A stretch of DNA of 64,000 nt, taken from Azolla caroliniana. Taxonomy: Eukaryota > Polypodiophyta. Positions 55,424 through 64,000 of this stretch are shown piece after piece. The stretch lies in assembly GCA_043228905.1 (NCBI GenBank), contig JBHGNT010000003.1, forward strand, positions 24,614,001 through 24,678,000. The letters are read 5' to 3'. The translations under genes were made by a program, and so were the position numbers. The first letter of the stretch is position 1. The number at the start of each line of letters is the position of its first letter. The notes beneath the pieces are model-generated. The model saw only the letters and a program-made list of their open reading frames with translations. It ran no database searches and was not told the origin of the DNA.

Positions 55424-56557
55424 TTGTTTTTATCCCGGATCGCTATCACATCAAGAATAATGAATATGAACATGAATTCCTCTCAAATTGTGGGGGACAT
55501 CGATATGGAAACAATTGATCCAAAAAAGAGTAATGTGATGGTTGAATGTAATCGTGAAAGGGAAGACATTGGAAGCTCTAAGATGTTTAAGGGTATTGAG
55601 GAAATGTATGAGAAAAAAGCGACATATGCCAAAGTAATACATGCAAATGAGGTTGACAAGGATCATTGTAATTGGGATAATTTATGGGGAATTGCCAATA
55701 CCTTGTTGTATGATATTGTGGAAGAAAATGAAAATTCCACGAAAGAATGCATTGAGGAGGATGTGCATGATGTACAACTTGATGCTAAGGCATTGTTGCA
55801 ATCTTTTGATGTATTCTATGATCGTGCGGTTATATTGTTTTTTACCGGGAAACTCCCATACATTAATTGGATTAAACAATGGTTGAACACAATCGTGTCA
55901 CCAAATTGTGTTGAAAATATATATGCAGGACCACAAGGGTTTTATGATGTAGTGTTTCGTTCACCGGAACATCGAAGTGCATTGTTGGCTAAAGTTCCTG
56001 TGTTTTTTGATAAACGATTGGTACATGTAATGCAATGGTTCCCCGTTGTGGACTATCGTGCTTTGTTAAAACAATAAACCCTCGTTCGGGTAATAGTGGA
56101 TTGTAAGCATGCTTTTTTATGGACACTTTTACCAGAGTTGATGAGTCAAATGGGTAAAGTGTTTGTATCTCCACATGCAAATGCTATAAATAAGTGTAGA
56201 TTTTGTGTGTTATGGGATACCAATCGTAAGAGGCCAAGATGGGTGCATATGAACACACTTGGAATGAAAATACTTTGTTTTAAATTGAAATGGGAGACAT
56301 TTGTAGGTCATTGTTTTGGACGTGGTGAATGGGGTTCCTTTATGGCGGAATGCCATCGTCATTGTCCTTCAACTATAGAGGTTCCTAATGAAGGGAATGA
56401 TAAGGAAGGAGTTGGGAGAGATGTTGGTGTGTCAAATATTGTGGTTGTTATGGATGAAGGAACATCATCTAGAGCAGGTTATAACGAGGTTCACTTCAAG
56501 GTTTGGGCCCTAAGAATAATGGAGTTCAATCTATGGATATGGAAAAACAAGGTTTGA
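55424..56557 (+). pseudogene. LINE ORF1 (DUF4283-like, zinc-knuckle relic)
   Basis: The frame is open to 56077, where a TAA follows ...DYRALLKQ, and then continues in the same frame (TLVRVIVDCKHAF...) to 56557. The central part (AVILFFTGKLPYINWIKQWL ... VPVFFDKRLVHVMQWFP) resembles the DUF4283 domain of plant LINE ORF1 proteins. The later HCFGRGEWGSFMAEC is where a CCHC knuckle should be, but the second cysteine is R and the histidine is S, so zinc binding is lost. The first ATG is used; internal ATGs at 55448 and 55454 are equally possible. ORF1 proteins bind LINE RNA; this copy is broken. Confidence 0.75.
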
Positions 56558-56582
56558 TGGTTATAGACAAGGGAAAAAACCG

Positions 56583-56987
56583 TTGGATAGAACTAGTAGT
56601 GATGTTGTTGCTGAAAAGGATTGGCATCATGTTAAGGGCAAGTTGAAGGGGAAATCAATGAATATGCAATGTAATAGTTTGCCCACTACTCGTGAGACTA
56701 CTTGGAAAGGTAATTCAGGAACTAGGGAGGGTCCTCGAAAAGTTCCTTGTCATTTAAGACAATTTAGGGATCATAAAGGATTACCCCTTCACCTTCAATT
56801 TGATTCATTGGGACGGGTTGTAAATTCATCAAATTCTCAAGGTTTTCGTCAAGTGAGAGAACCTAAACAAAATATTTCGATAGACGGCCCTAAGGATGTG
56901 GTGCATGAAAATCCATATGCAACATTGGAACATGCTTTGACTAGTTTCATGACATTGGTTGTTCTGAAGGAGCAAGTGCACCCATAA
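56583..56987 (+). pseudogene. Frame-shifted C-terminal part of LINE ORF1
   Basis: A 134-codon basic frame (KGKLKGKSMNMQ..., REGPRKVPCHLRQF) lies between ORF1 and the endonuclease, in a different frame from ORF1. Its position and charge suit the variable C-terminal tail of a LINE ORF1 protein cut off by a frameshift near 56560. There is no recognised domain. Confidence 0.45.
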
Positions 56988-57000
56988 CATTGTTGATTGA

Positions 57001-57832
57001 ATGAAAGTGGTCACATGGAATGTGAGAGGGGCATGTTCTCCTCATAAGAAGTATATATTATGGCAAACTTTGTTAAGTAAAGAATGGGATGTATTATGTG
57101 CAGTTGAGCATAAGTGTCATGAGTTAGGAGGATCCACAATTCATTTGCGTGGATATATCATCCTTCTATGCAAGACATCGTAATAATCATTATTCAGGTG
57201 TGGTATTAATCGTGCGAGATAAATATTATCCTCAGGTGGTGCACAATGATCCTTATGGTCGGTTTTTTGTTCTAGAAATCACTTTTTTTGGCGAGGTTGT
57301 GTGGGTGGTTGGGATTTATGCCCCTAACCAAACCACTCAACGTATTGCATTATGGGGCTCACTCCGTCAAACCCTTTGTGTGGGTCGTCCAAGATTACTT
57401 ATGGGTGATTTTAACATGTGTGTTGATGCATCTCAATCTACGTTTGAACATTCAATCATGGATGATCCTGAGCAACTTGCGTGGGATTCATTGGCTATGG
57501 AGGTTCTGAAGTTGGATGTTTGGACATGGTTGCATGGGAATGATCCAAGTTTTACTTTCCAATCCGCTCAACATAGACAAACATGGAGTCAGTTAGATAG
57601 AATGTATGTGATGCACAATGATTCTTTTTTACCGACATCATTTCGTATGATAGTTTTACAAGATGTAGGAACTTCAGATCACTTTCCTATTTGTTTGGAG
57701 GTTTGTGGTCATGCAATTGACATGTATAAGTCTTTACTTGGAAAGCCTCCATTACGCTTTAACTCTTCTCTTTTGCTTCAACCTCATTTTGACTCTCTCA
57801 TGGAACAAATTTTGGTAAAATTTTCACAATAA
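57001..57832 (+). pseudogene. LINE ORF2, apurinic-type endonuclease domain
   Basis: It starts MKVVTWNVRGA, the usual beginning of a LINE ORF2. Landmarks in order: WNVRG, the E of AVEHK, YAPN, GDFN (metal and catalytic D/N) and SDH near the end. All key endonuclease residues are present. The frame breaks once: 57001-57183 and 57149-57832 overlap, with a one-base shift near 57165-57175. It then stops at 57832, before the reverse transcriptase. The endonuclease nicks target DNA to prime reverse transcription, so it determines the insertion site preference discussed for the flanking (GA)n. Confidence 0.85.
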
Positions 57833-58343
57833 GTGAATCTTAAAGGAGTTAAAGCATTGGATATCACATTACGAAACATTACGATCATTCATCTTATGTA
57901 TGGAGTAACTAATGCTCAATGAAGAAGATGTATTCTTTGTCAATTCTCACAAGTTCTTTCCAGGTGTAATGCATTATTGATACATGCACCATTAGATGAG
58001 GAGCTTTTGGATATCCAAAATCAATTGCATGTTATTATTTCTCAGTTGCAATGCCAAAATTATCGTTATGCGAAGATGCGACAATTGAGGGATGGGCTCA
58101 TAGATAATCAATGTTAATCTCATTTGTTTTTCCAAGCGTTACATCCAACTTATAATCGATCTAATGTGGTACATGTTAAGCAAGGGGATGAATGACTAGT
58201 GGATCCTACTACAATAATTGACTTATGTGTTCATTACTTTAAGGAATTGATTGCCCCACAATTGTTAATGACAAATGAGGTGAGTAGAGCACGTCATGAG
58301 TTTTATGATGTGGTTGGATGTATTGTGCATGACCTAATTAGTC

Positions 58344-59850
58344 ATGAATTGGATGCGGATTTCACTGAGGATGAGGCATTTTCCTAGTGGTAAGAGCCCC
58401 AGTTGGGATGGCTTGAAAAATAAAGTTTTTAAGAGATATTCGAACATTTTAAAGGGGCCCTTAACTTTGATGTTTCAACATTCTTGGGATTCTGGTCGTA
58501 TGCCTCGAGCTTGGAAGGTAGGTCTAATTAAATTAGTTCTAAAGGTGGCATCTCCAGAGTCATTTCATCAATGGAGACCTATTTCTTCGACGGGGGGTTG
58601 TATAAGATATTTACAAAGGTCTTGGCAAATAGATTACCAAAGTTGATACATCCTGCCCAATATGGTTTTATTGCAGGTAGGAATAAATTGCATAATGTGT
58701 TGAACGTTCAAATGGCCATGGATTATGCTCGAAACACTCATCAAGAATTGATTATGGTGCAATTAGATTTGGAGAAAGCTTATGATCATGTTAATTGGTC
58801 CTTTGTTTCTAGGTTAATGCATACAATGGGCTTTGGACCTTGTATGTCTCGCCTCATATTTTTATTAGGACAAGATGCGACATCTCGAGTAATGCTGAAT
58901 GGGGGAGTTACATAAGATATTGCCCTCACAAGATCTGTTCGTCAAGGATGCCCTATTAGTCCATTGTTGTTTGCTATTGTTACTCATTCCTTGTAGTGAT
59001 GTTATCCAAGCTAGCAACAAATGGTGATATTGTGGGTCTACACCTTCTGTCTGGAGGGCAACTAGTAGGACAAGCTTTGGCTGATGATTCTTTCATGTTT
59101 CTACAAGCCTCACGAGAGAATCTTGAGAAGGAGATGCTTGTATGGAACCAATTTGCACTGGCTTCCGGATTACATATTAATTGGAGGAAGTCTAGTCTCA
59201 TATCATGTACTGAAAGGGATTTGGAATGTTTAGGATGGCAAGGATCCGTGGTGAAGAAAGGCTCTATTTTTCGACACTTGGGCTATCCATTAGGAATGAA
59301 TGTTACAAATGGTCAATTGATTAAGTGGATGTCTAGTAAGTTGAGGGATAAGTTCATGTATTGGAAGTCACAATCTTGGCCATTTCATGTACGCTTGAAG
59401 GTTGTACAATGTATAATGGAACCCATGATATTATATTACTTGCCATTGTTGCCATGGACAAAGAAGGCTTTGCATTCTATTTTGCAACCTCTTCAATATT
59501 TGTTGTGGAAGAAGAGGGATAAGATGGGAATCACTTGGGTTGCATGGAATCATCTAGCAACCCCTAAGCGCTTGGGGGGAACCGGAATATTGAACTTATC
59601 TAAGTATATGATGGCTTGTAGATTTTCATTATTACAAGACATGTGTTCAAACTCACAACCATGGATATCTATTGTTCAATATTTCATTGAGAACAAGGGT
59701 TTAACACATGGGAGGACAACGATTAAGGCTTCATGGTGGCAATCACTGAATATATGTATTTCACTTAGGATTCCGGGCTCTACATGTGTTCAACACTTGG
59801 TTACCTCATGGCAAGAAGCACTCTTGTTATGTGTATGGAAACCATAATCT
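58344..59850 (+). pseudogene. LINE ORF2, reverse transcriptase domain
   Basis: Several frames hold successive RT blocks: SPSWDGLKNKVFKRY (58390), QLDLEKAYDHVNWSF (58760, first catalytic aspartate), SVRQGCPISPLLFAI (58935, after an in-frame stop), LADDSFMF (59078, the ADD catalytic pair), GLHINWRKSSLI and FRHLGYPLG (59165-59290), and KRLGGTGILNL. The 283-codon frame 58996-59847 is intact. At least two frameshifts and several stops separate the pieces, so the enzyme is not made. Confidence 0.88.
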
Positions 59851-59871
59851 AGTAGAGAGCATTGTAATTCT

Positions 59872-60710
59872 TTGCAAAAAGAGTTGCTTGTGTCTTCTCG
59901 GTTATTATGTTGGCCAGGAAATGAGAGATTGCGCTCTCAATTTAATCGTTTGTTTCGTTTGGGGGTCAAAGACGTGGGAGATATTGTTGAGGCTCCATCT
60001 CAAAGAATTTTGGAGTTTATTGAAGCGCGACAATTATTACGCATTCCGCCTAATTATGGGTTTATTTGGCAACAACTACAAAATATTGCATTGATGCAAG
60101 GTCCCTTACCTCTACAAACAAGAGAACAACCGTGGATTGATTGGTGTTTAAAGGGTCAAACGTTATTGTTACAAGTGACTACTAATCTTTTGTATCATTG
60201 CTCTATTGAGTATCTTGGATGGTTATCATCTAAGGCTAAAGAAGAATGGAGATTACACAAATATGATCATGGGTGGTGGTAGATCTTACAACGTAGTTGG
60301 CATTCTAAATTGCCACTTGTAGCAAAGGTCTTCATTTGGAGAGTTTTGATTGGAGGATTGCCTTTGGGATTAGCTCTAAAGCGTCGTGGATTAGTAACGG
60401 GTAATTGTTTCTTTTGCACTGTTCAAATGGAAGATAGTACTCATCGATTTATACAATGTCCGATTGCTTGTCAGATTTGGAGTTACATTCCTCAAATTTG
60501 GCAATTTTTATCACGATGTTATTTGACTCCTAGATAGTGGGTGTTTGCACAATTTATACAGGTTGACCCAAAGTCAGAGATGGATATCATTTTTCTATTT
60601 CTGAGATATTGGGGATTGCGTCATAATTGGAATATGCGCAATGCTTTTGTATTTGATGTTAGACATGGAGTGAAAGCATATCTACGAAAGTTGAAGGGAG
60701 TACTAATGTG
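59872..60710 (+). pseudogene. LINE ORF2, C-terminal zinc domain and tail
   Basis: The frame at 59872-60282 continues the protein. 60310-60537 carries FIWRVLIGGLPLG and a CX2CX8HX4C zinc motif (CFFCTVQMEDSTHRFIQC), the zf-RVT domain typical of plant LINEs. After a stop at 60537 the sequence goes on in frame with FLFLRYWGLRHNWNMRNAF to a stop near 60710. This tail is what the fragments at 27.3 and 29.6 kb share. Confidence 0.75.
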
Positions 60711-60879
60711 AGCAAGTGGAAATTCTTTCCTCGGTGGAGTGTTCGTCTTGCCTATTGGCTATTCAACATGTTCCACTACCCATGTAGTGTAGTTAGTGGG
60801 TGACCATACTTCATTGTCACACCCATTGTAAGTAGTGTTTTTTACACACATTTATTAATATAATTGTTTGTTTTCGCCA

Positions 60880-60903
60880 AAGAGAGAGAGAGAGAGAGAG
60901 AGA
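60880..60903. repeat. (GA)n tract at the LINE 3' end
   Basis: It begins immediately after the LINE 3' end (gttttcgccaa) and abuts the SINE-like unit at 60904. Confidence 0.95.
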
Positions 60904-60998
60904 AGTATATAATAGAGAGGTGAGGAAGTTGGGTTTCGATCCCACAACACAGTGCTTGAAGTGCTAACAACTTACCACTAGGGTAAGGTAATTACGAT
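60904..60998 (-). mobile_element. tRNA-derived SINE inserted in (GA)n
   Basis: The minus strand has 'taccctagtggtaagttgtt' (A box) and, 28 bases on, 'gggatcgaaaccca' (B box), then a short CT-rich tail. The 20-base A-box region is identical to that at 7919. The unit is only about 95 bp and is bounded by (GA)n at 60880-60903 and 60999-61022, as if inserted within one microsatellite that already lay at the LINE 3' end. Confidence 0.6.
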
Positions 60999-61022
60999 AG
61001 AGAGAGAGAGAGAGAGAGAGAG
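60999..61022. repeat. (GA)n microsatellite
   Basis: A GA run to the right of the SINE head. Confidence 0.95.
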
Positions 61023-61023
61023 A

Positions 61024-61310
61024 ACTTATTGTTTTTCATTCATGCCCCATATGGGGTTATATAGGTAAAACGAGAGCTACACGTCCATGAGATATGTAGG
61101 GGTGCATATCCCTCTAGCCATCCACACACATCTTGTCACACTCTTTCATATATACACACATGCAACTTCTTCTTGTTTTTCATTCATGTCCCATATGGGG
61201 TTATATAGTTACAATGAGGGTTACACATCCATAAAATATGTAGGGGTGCATATCCCTCTAGCCATCCACACGCATCTTGTCACACTCTTTCATATCTACA
61301 CACATGCACA
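61024..61310. repeat. 144-bp tandem duplication
   Basis: Two adjacent copies are anchored at 'gtttttcattcatg' (61031 and 61175). Both contain 'ccatatggggttatatag', 'gtaggggtgcatatccctct' and 'cttgtcacactctttcatat'. They are about 93-95% identical by eye. A CA-rich tract follows to about 61400. Confidence 0.95.
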
Positions 61311-62520
61311 CGTGTGCATGTGTGTTCATACACGCACAAACTCACGAACGAACATACTCACACTCACACTCACTCTTGTGCACATTTGCACATACACAAC
61401 AAAATTCATACATAGACCATCCATGTACCTCTTGTACGGATAACATGTGCATGTGATTGATAAGTACTAGGTGCTCTTGTGAGGCTCGTCTTTGTGATAC
61501 CTTGTTGATCTTGATTTAGAAGGTGTCTGAAAGCAAGCTCACCTCGTATATTTTTGGTGCATTATGATGTTAGAGTGTGATTAAGATGAATACAAAAATC
61601 CTTATTTGTAGTGAAAGAGTGAGTAGTGGCAAAAGCAAATCGTGGCATATACTGAAATCACTCTAACTTGAAGAATGGTGATAATAAGCATTCGGTTTTG
61701 CCTCAAATCTTAAACAATCACTTTTCTACTCAAGGAACCTAATGCTCTAATCTCTACTAAAGGAACCCTGATGTTTGATTCTATGTTCAAGAAGAGATTT
61801 TCATGAAAATCATATGAGTAGAGGTGCAAATGTCTGGAAGGGCAATCAAGAAGGCAAGCAAGAGATCGAGTGAGTTAATGGGGAAATGGGCAATTGAGGG
61901 TGAGTGGATTCGAAGGAGACTCGGGAGGTAGTCTCAAGCAAAACCTTAAGAGGCGAGAGGACATAGTTGCAACTCATGAACTCAAGGTGAGAAACAAGGG
62001 AGGGAACATAAGGGAATACAAGAGATCAACGAGATCGATGATACAACGATGGTTGATGTCCCAAGAATGGTACTGACTGACTTGAGATCAACTGAACAAT
62101 TACCCTTTCACACATCACCATATGTATAATGCAGGCGACCTCACATGAATCTGTAACTATAACGATCCTCAAGACCTCAAGATTTATGAACCATACAATC
62201 GAGTCGTTGACAATACAACCTTACAATCCTCCTATGGCGCAAGGCAGCCTCGAGGAAGGTCTGATCGGTGTTCGCTTTCTACAGTTGGCCAAGGAAAGGG
62301 AGTGAGATTTCCGTGGTATTCTCTCTATTGGGGAGCTGGAGAAAGAGGTCTGAGTACGAGGTTTGGAGAATTGTGGAGACATATAGGGGTAAGAAAGAGT
62401 CTCGATGGAGTTGTTGGGTCTTGAGAACATGGGAGAGGGGTATGTTCTGGAATTTGGGAAAATTAAGAGGGTCTATATTTGTAAATAGACGAAAGTATTT
62501 GGCCTTACTATTACGGGTCT
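61311..62520. other. Intergenic, 5' flank of the NDUFA12 gene; no gene recognised
   Basis: Only short frames without motifs are present. It should contain the NDUFA12 promoter in its last few hundred bases. Confidence 0.5.
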
Positions 62521-62544
62521 TCTTTCTGTTCTCTGACACGCACG

Positions 62545-62590
62545 AGAGAGACAGAGACGACAGAGACAGAGACAGAGACAGAGACAGAGA
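62545..62590. repeat. (GACAGA)n hexamer repeat in the NDUFA12 leader
   Basis: About six to seven copies of GACAGA/GACGA end 3 bp before the start codon, in the probable 5' UTR. Confidence 0.9.
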
Positions 62591-62593
62591 GCC

Positions 62594-64000
62594 ATGGAGT
62601 TCTTTCGTTCTGCTGTGAGTGCGGTGCGCATGATCCGTCTCAGAGGGATTCTGTGAGTTTCTATGTACTTATACGTATTTTATGCACCCACGATTACACT
62701 ATTCAGATATCGCATCCGCTGTTTTTTTGTCTTTCCATTGCAAATACACCTGATGTCTTATCAAATAACCCTGCTTAAGCTTGCCTTCTGTGTTTTCTTC
62801 TTCTTCTAATTCATCTTCTAAATTCCTTATATTTCTCCTTTTATTGCTATTATTAGGCAAACCATGATGTTTGTCTTAATGGTAAATGCCCTTCCCAAAA
62901 CATTCGAGAATGACCAAAGTACCCTCAATAACAAGCACTTACTAACTACAGAGGGTCACTCTGATAGTATTCAACAACGTAGAAGTATTACTCTTAAACG
63001 CCCAACGAGTTCGTGTTTTTCGGTGATTTGTGTCCCTTTTTCCCATTCTTCCGCTTCAGTCAAAATTTGGGCTCTCTTTCATGCTATGTCCTTATTTCTG
63101 AATATAGTTTCGCTTTAGGTAAATGTCCTTTAAAACACATGAAACCTTACATACATTCATGAAGCTCCACATTTGAATACTACAAGCTAATTGAGGGCAT
63201 GATGATATGAATCTCACAAAATGTATGTGTTTTGTGAAGGAAGAGGTTTTAGTGATTGGTTTATTGAAAGAAGCAACATGAATCATTTGGTTTTGTCATC
63301 ACAACACTCACAATTTGATTCATAATTTGCATTACTAATATCCATACATTTTCATTTATAATTCTTTGCAATATACACTTTAATGCTTGCATATGTATAA
63401 AAAATGTACAACCCTTTTCTCAAAGAAGCTGAGCTCTATTCGTAGATTCTTCTTTGTCTTAAGAGAAATTGTAACTTTTAGTTTGTACAATTCAATTCCA
63501 ACTCTGCTGAATGTATATCCTCAACTAACTGAGAGTCTTAATGTGTGCCCCGCCATTTTGTCTTTCAGGGCTTGTCTTCGAGATGGCAATGTTATGTAAG
63601 TATGCACGTTTAAACCTGTTTAATTAAAAGGGAAACTACATTCCATACTCTGCTCTTTAACCTTATTTTAGACTTGTTTAATTAAAAGGGAAACTACATT
63701 GCATACTCATGGAGCGACACTTGTTGGAATTGACAAGTTTGGAAACAAATATTATGAAAAGCTAGGAGCACAGTTTGGTAAGTATTTATTTTCAGTTTCA
63801 AGATCATTGAGATGGTTGAGAAATGTTTTGTTGTCTAATTTTATGTTGACTAATGCTGTACAGGAAGACACAGATTTGTAGAATATGCTGATGTAGATAA
63901 CTATGATGCATCATCGGTACCACCTGACTGGCATGGATGGTTGCATTATATTACAGACTATAAATCTGATGAGGTGGGTTCTTGAGTGAGAGAGTAATGC
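62594..64000 (+). CDS. NDUFA12: NDUFA12 (B17.2) subunit of mitochondrial complex I, partial
   Basis: Four in-phase exons are visible: 62594-62652, 63569-63595, 63689-63777 and 63864-63973, followed by a donor at 63974. The rest lies beyond the window. They encode 95 residues. The N-terminus is MEFFRSAVSAVRMIRLRG, then LRDGN, GATLVGIDKFGNKYYEKL, GRHRFVEYADVDNYDAS, and PPDWHGWLHYITD. The GATLVG-x-DKFGNKYY and RHRWVEY-like blocks followed by WHGWLH are diagnostic of the NDUFA12 family. The protein is a small matrix-side accessory subunit of NADH:ubiquinone oxidoreductase and acts in respiration. The 27-base second exon is unusually short but is required to keep the frame. The exon-3 acceptor is TTAAAAG, ending at 63688. 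The first intron is 916 bp. Confidence 0.93.

Larger units (their letters stand above)
55162..60879 (+). mobile_element. Near full-length L1-type LINE (family A), inactive
   Basis: About 5.7 kb bounded by (GA)n on both sides. Order: leader, ORF1 (55424-56557), a spacer frame, and ORF2 with endonuclease (57001-57832), reverse transcriptase (about 58340-59850), and a C-terminal zinc domain (60310-60537) with a tail to about 60710. The 3' UTR ends 'aatataattgtttgttttcg'. This is the normal plant L1 layout. Stops and frameshifts interrupt both ORFs, so it is not autonomous now. Its 3' part is shared with the fragments at 26910-27702, 27760-27935 and 29567-29770. There is no poly-A tail; the GA run takes that place. 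Confidence 0.9.

Overview
This window is nuclear DNA of a land plant. It is AT-rich, with large intergenic spaces, GT-AG introns of roughly 0.1-2.2 kb, and many microsatellites, L1-type LINEs and a chromovirus-type Ty3/gypsy remnant. The most telling gene for taxonomy is a seven-exon, 289-codon homologue of the ciliary protein CFAP298 (C21orf59/FBB18). This family is known from organisms with motile cilia and is missing from Arabidopsis. That points to a plant with flagellated sperm (bryophyte, lycophyte, fern, cycad or Ginkgo) rather than a flowering plant or conifer. The species itself cannot be named from the sequence.

Layout: 1-2.24 kb has no gene, only a possible LTR. A 460-codon reading frame of unknown function lies at 2.25-3.63 kb (-). 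From 3.9 to 12.7 kb there are only repeats: a small inverted-repeat element present twice in opposite orientation, a retroelement protease relic, tRNA-derived SINE heads, and a 2.65 kb element with long terminal inverted repeats. An 11-exon WDR20/creC-type WD40 gene occupies 13.0-23.1 kb (+). After a pyrimidine-rich tract comes a nest of LINE and Ty3/gypsy fragments at 26.9-30.6 kb. The CFAP298 gene lies at 30.9-34.3 kb (+) and converges on a MAK/ICK/MOK-type protein kinase gene of about 17 exons at 36.1-42.6 kb (-), with a probable leader exon near 45.4-45.7 kb. A GC-rich minisatellite sits just upstream of that leader. From 46.4 to 55.1 kb I see no gene, only tandem duplications and a LINE fragment. 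A nearly full-length but broken L1-type LINE spans 55.16-60.9 kb. The window ends inside an NDUFA12 (mitochondrial complex I subunit) gene starting at 62.594 kb (+).

The host genes do not form an operon or a pathway. They are a ciliary assembly factor, a kinase from a family that controls cilium length in algae and animals but is also kept in non-ciliated plants, a deubiquitinase-activator-type WD protein, and a respiratory-chain subunit. The most unusual pattern is that LINE and SINE copies repeatedly sit inside (GA)n/(CT)n microsatellites, with the same dinucleotide tract on both sides. This suggests microsatellite-directed insertion. Short tandem duplications (about 60-220 bp) are also unusually frequent throughout.
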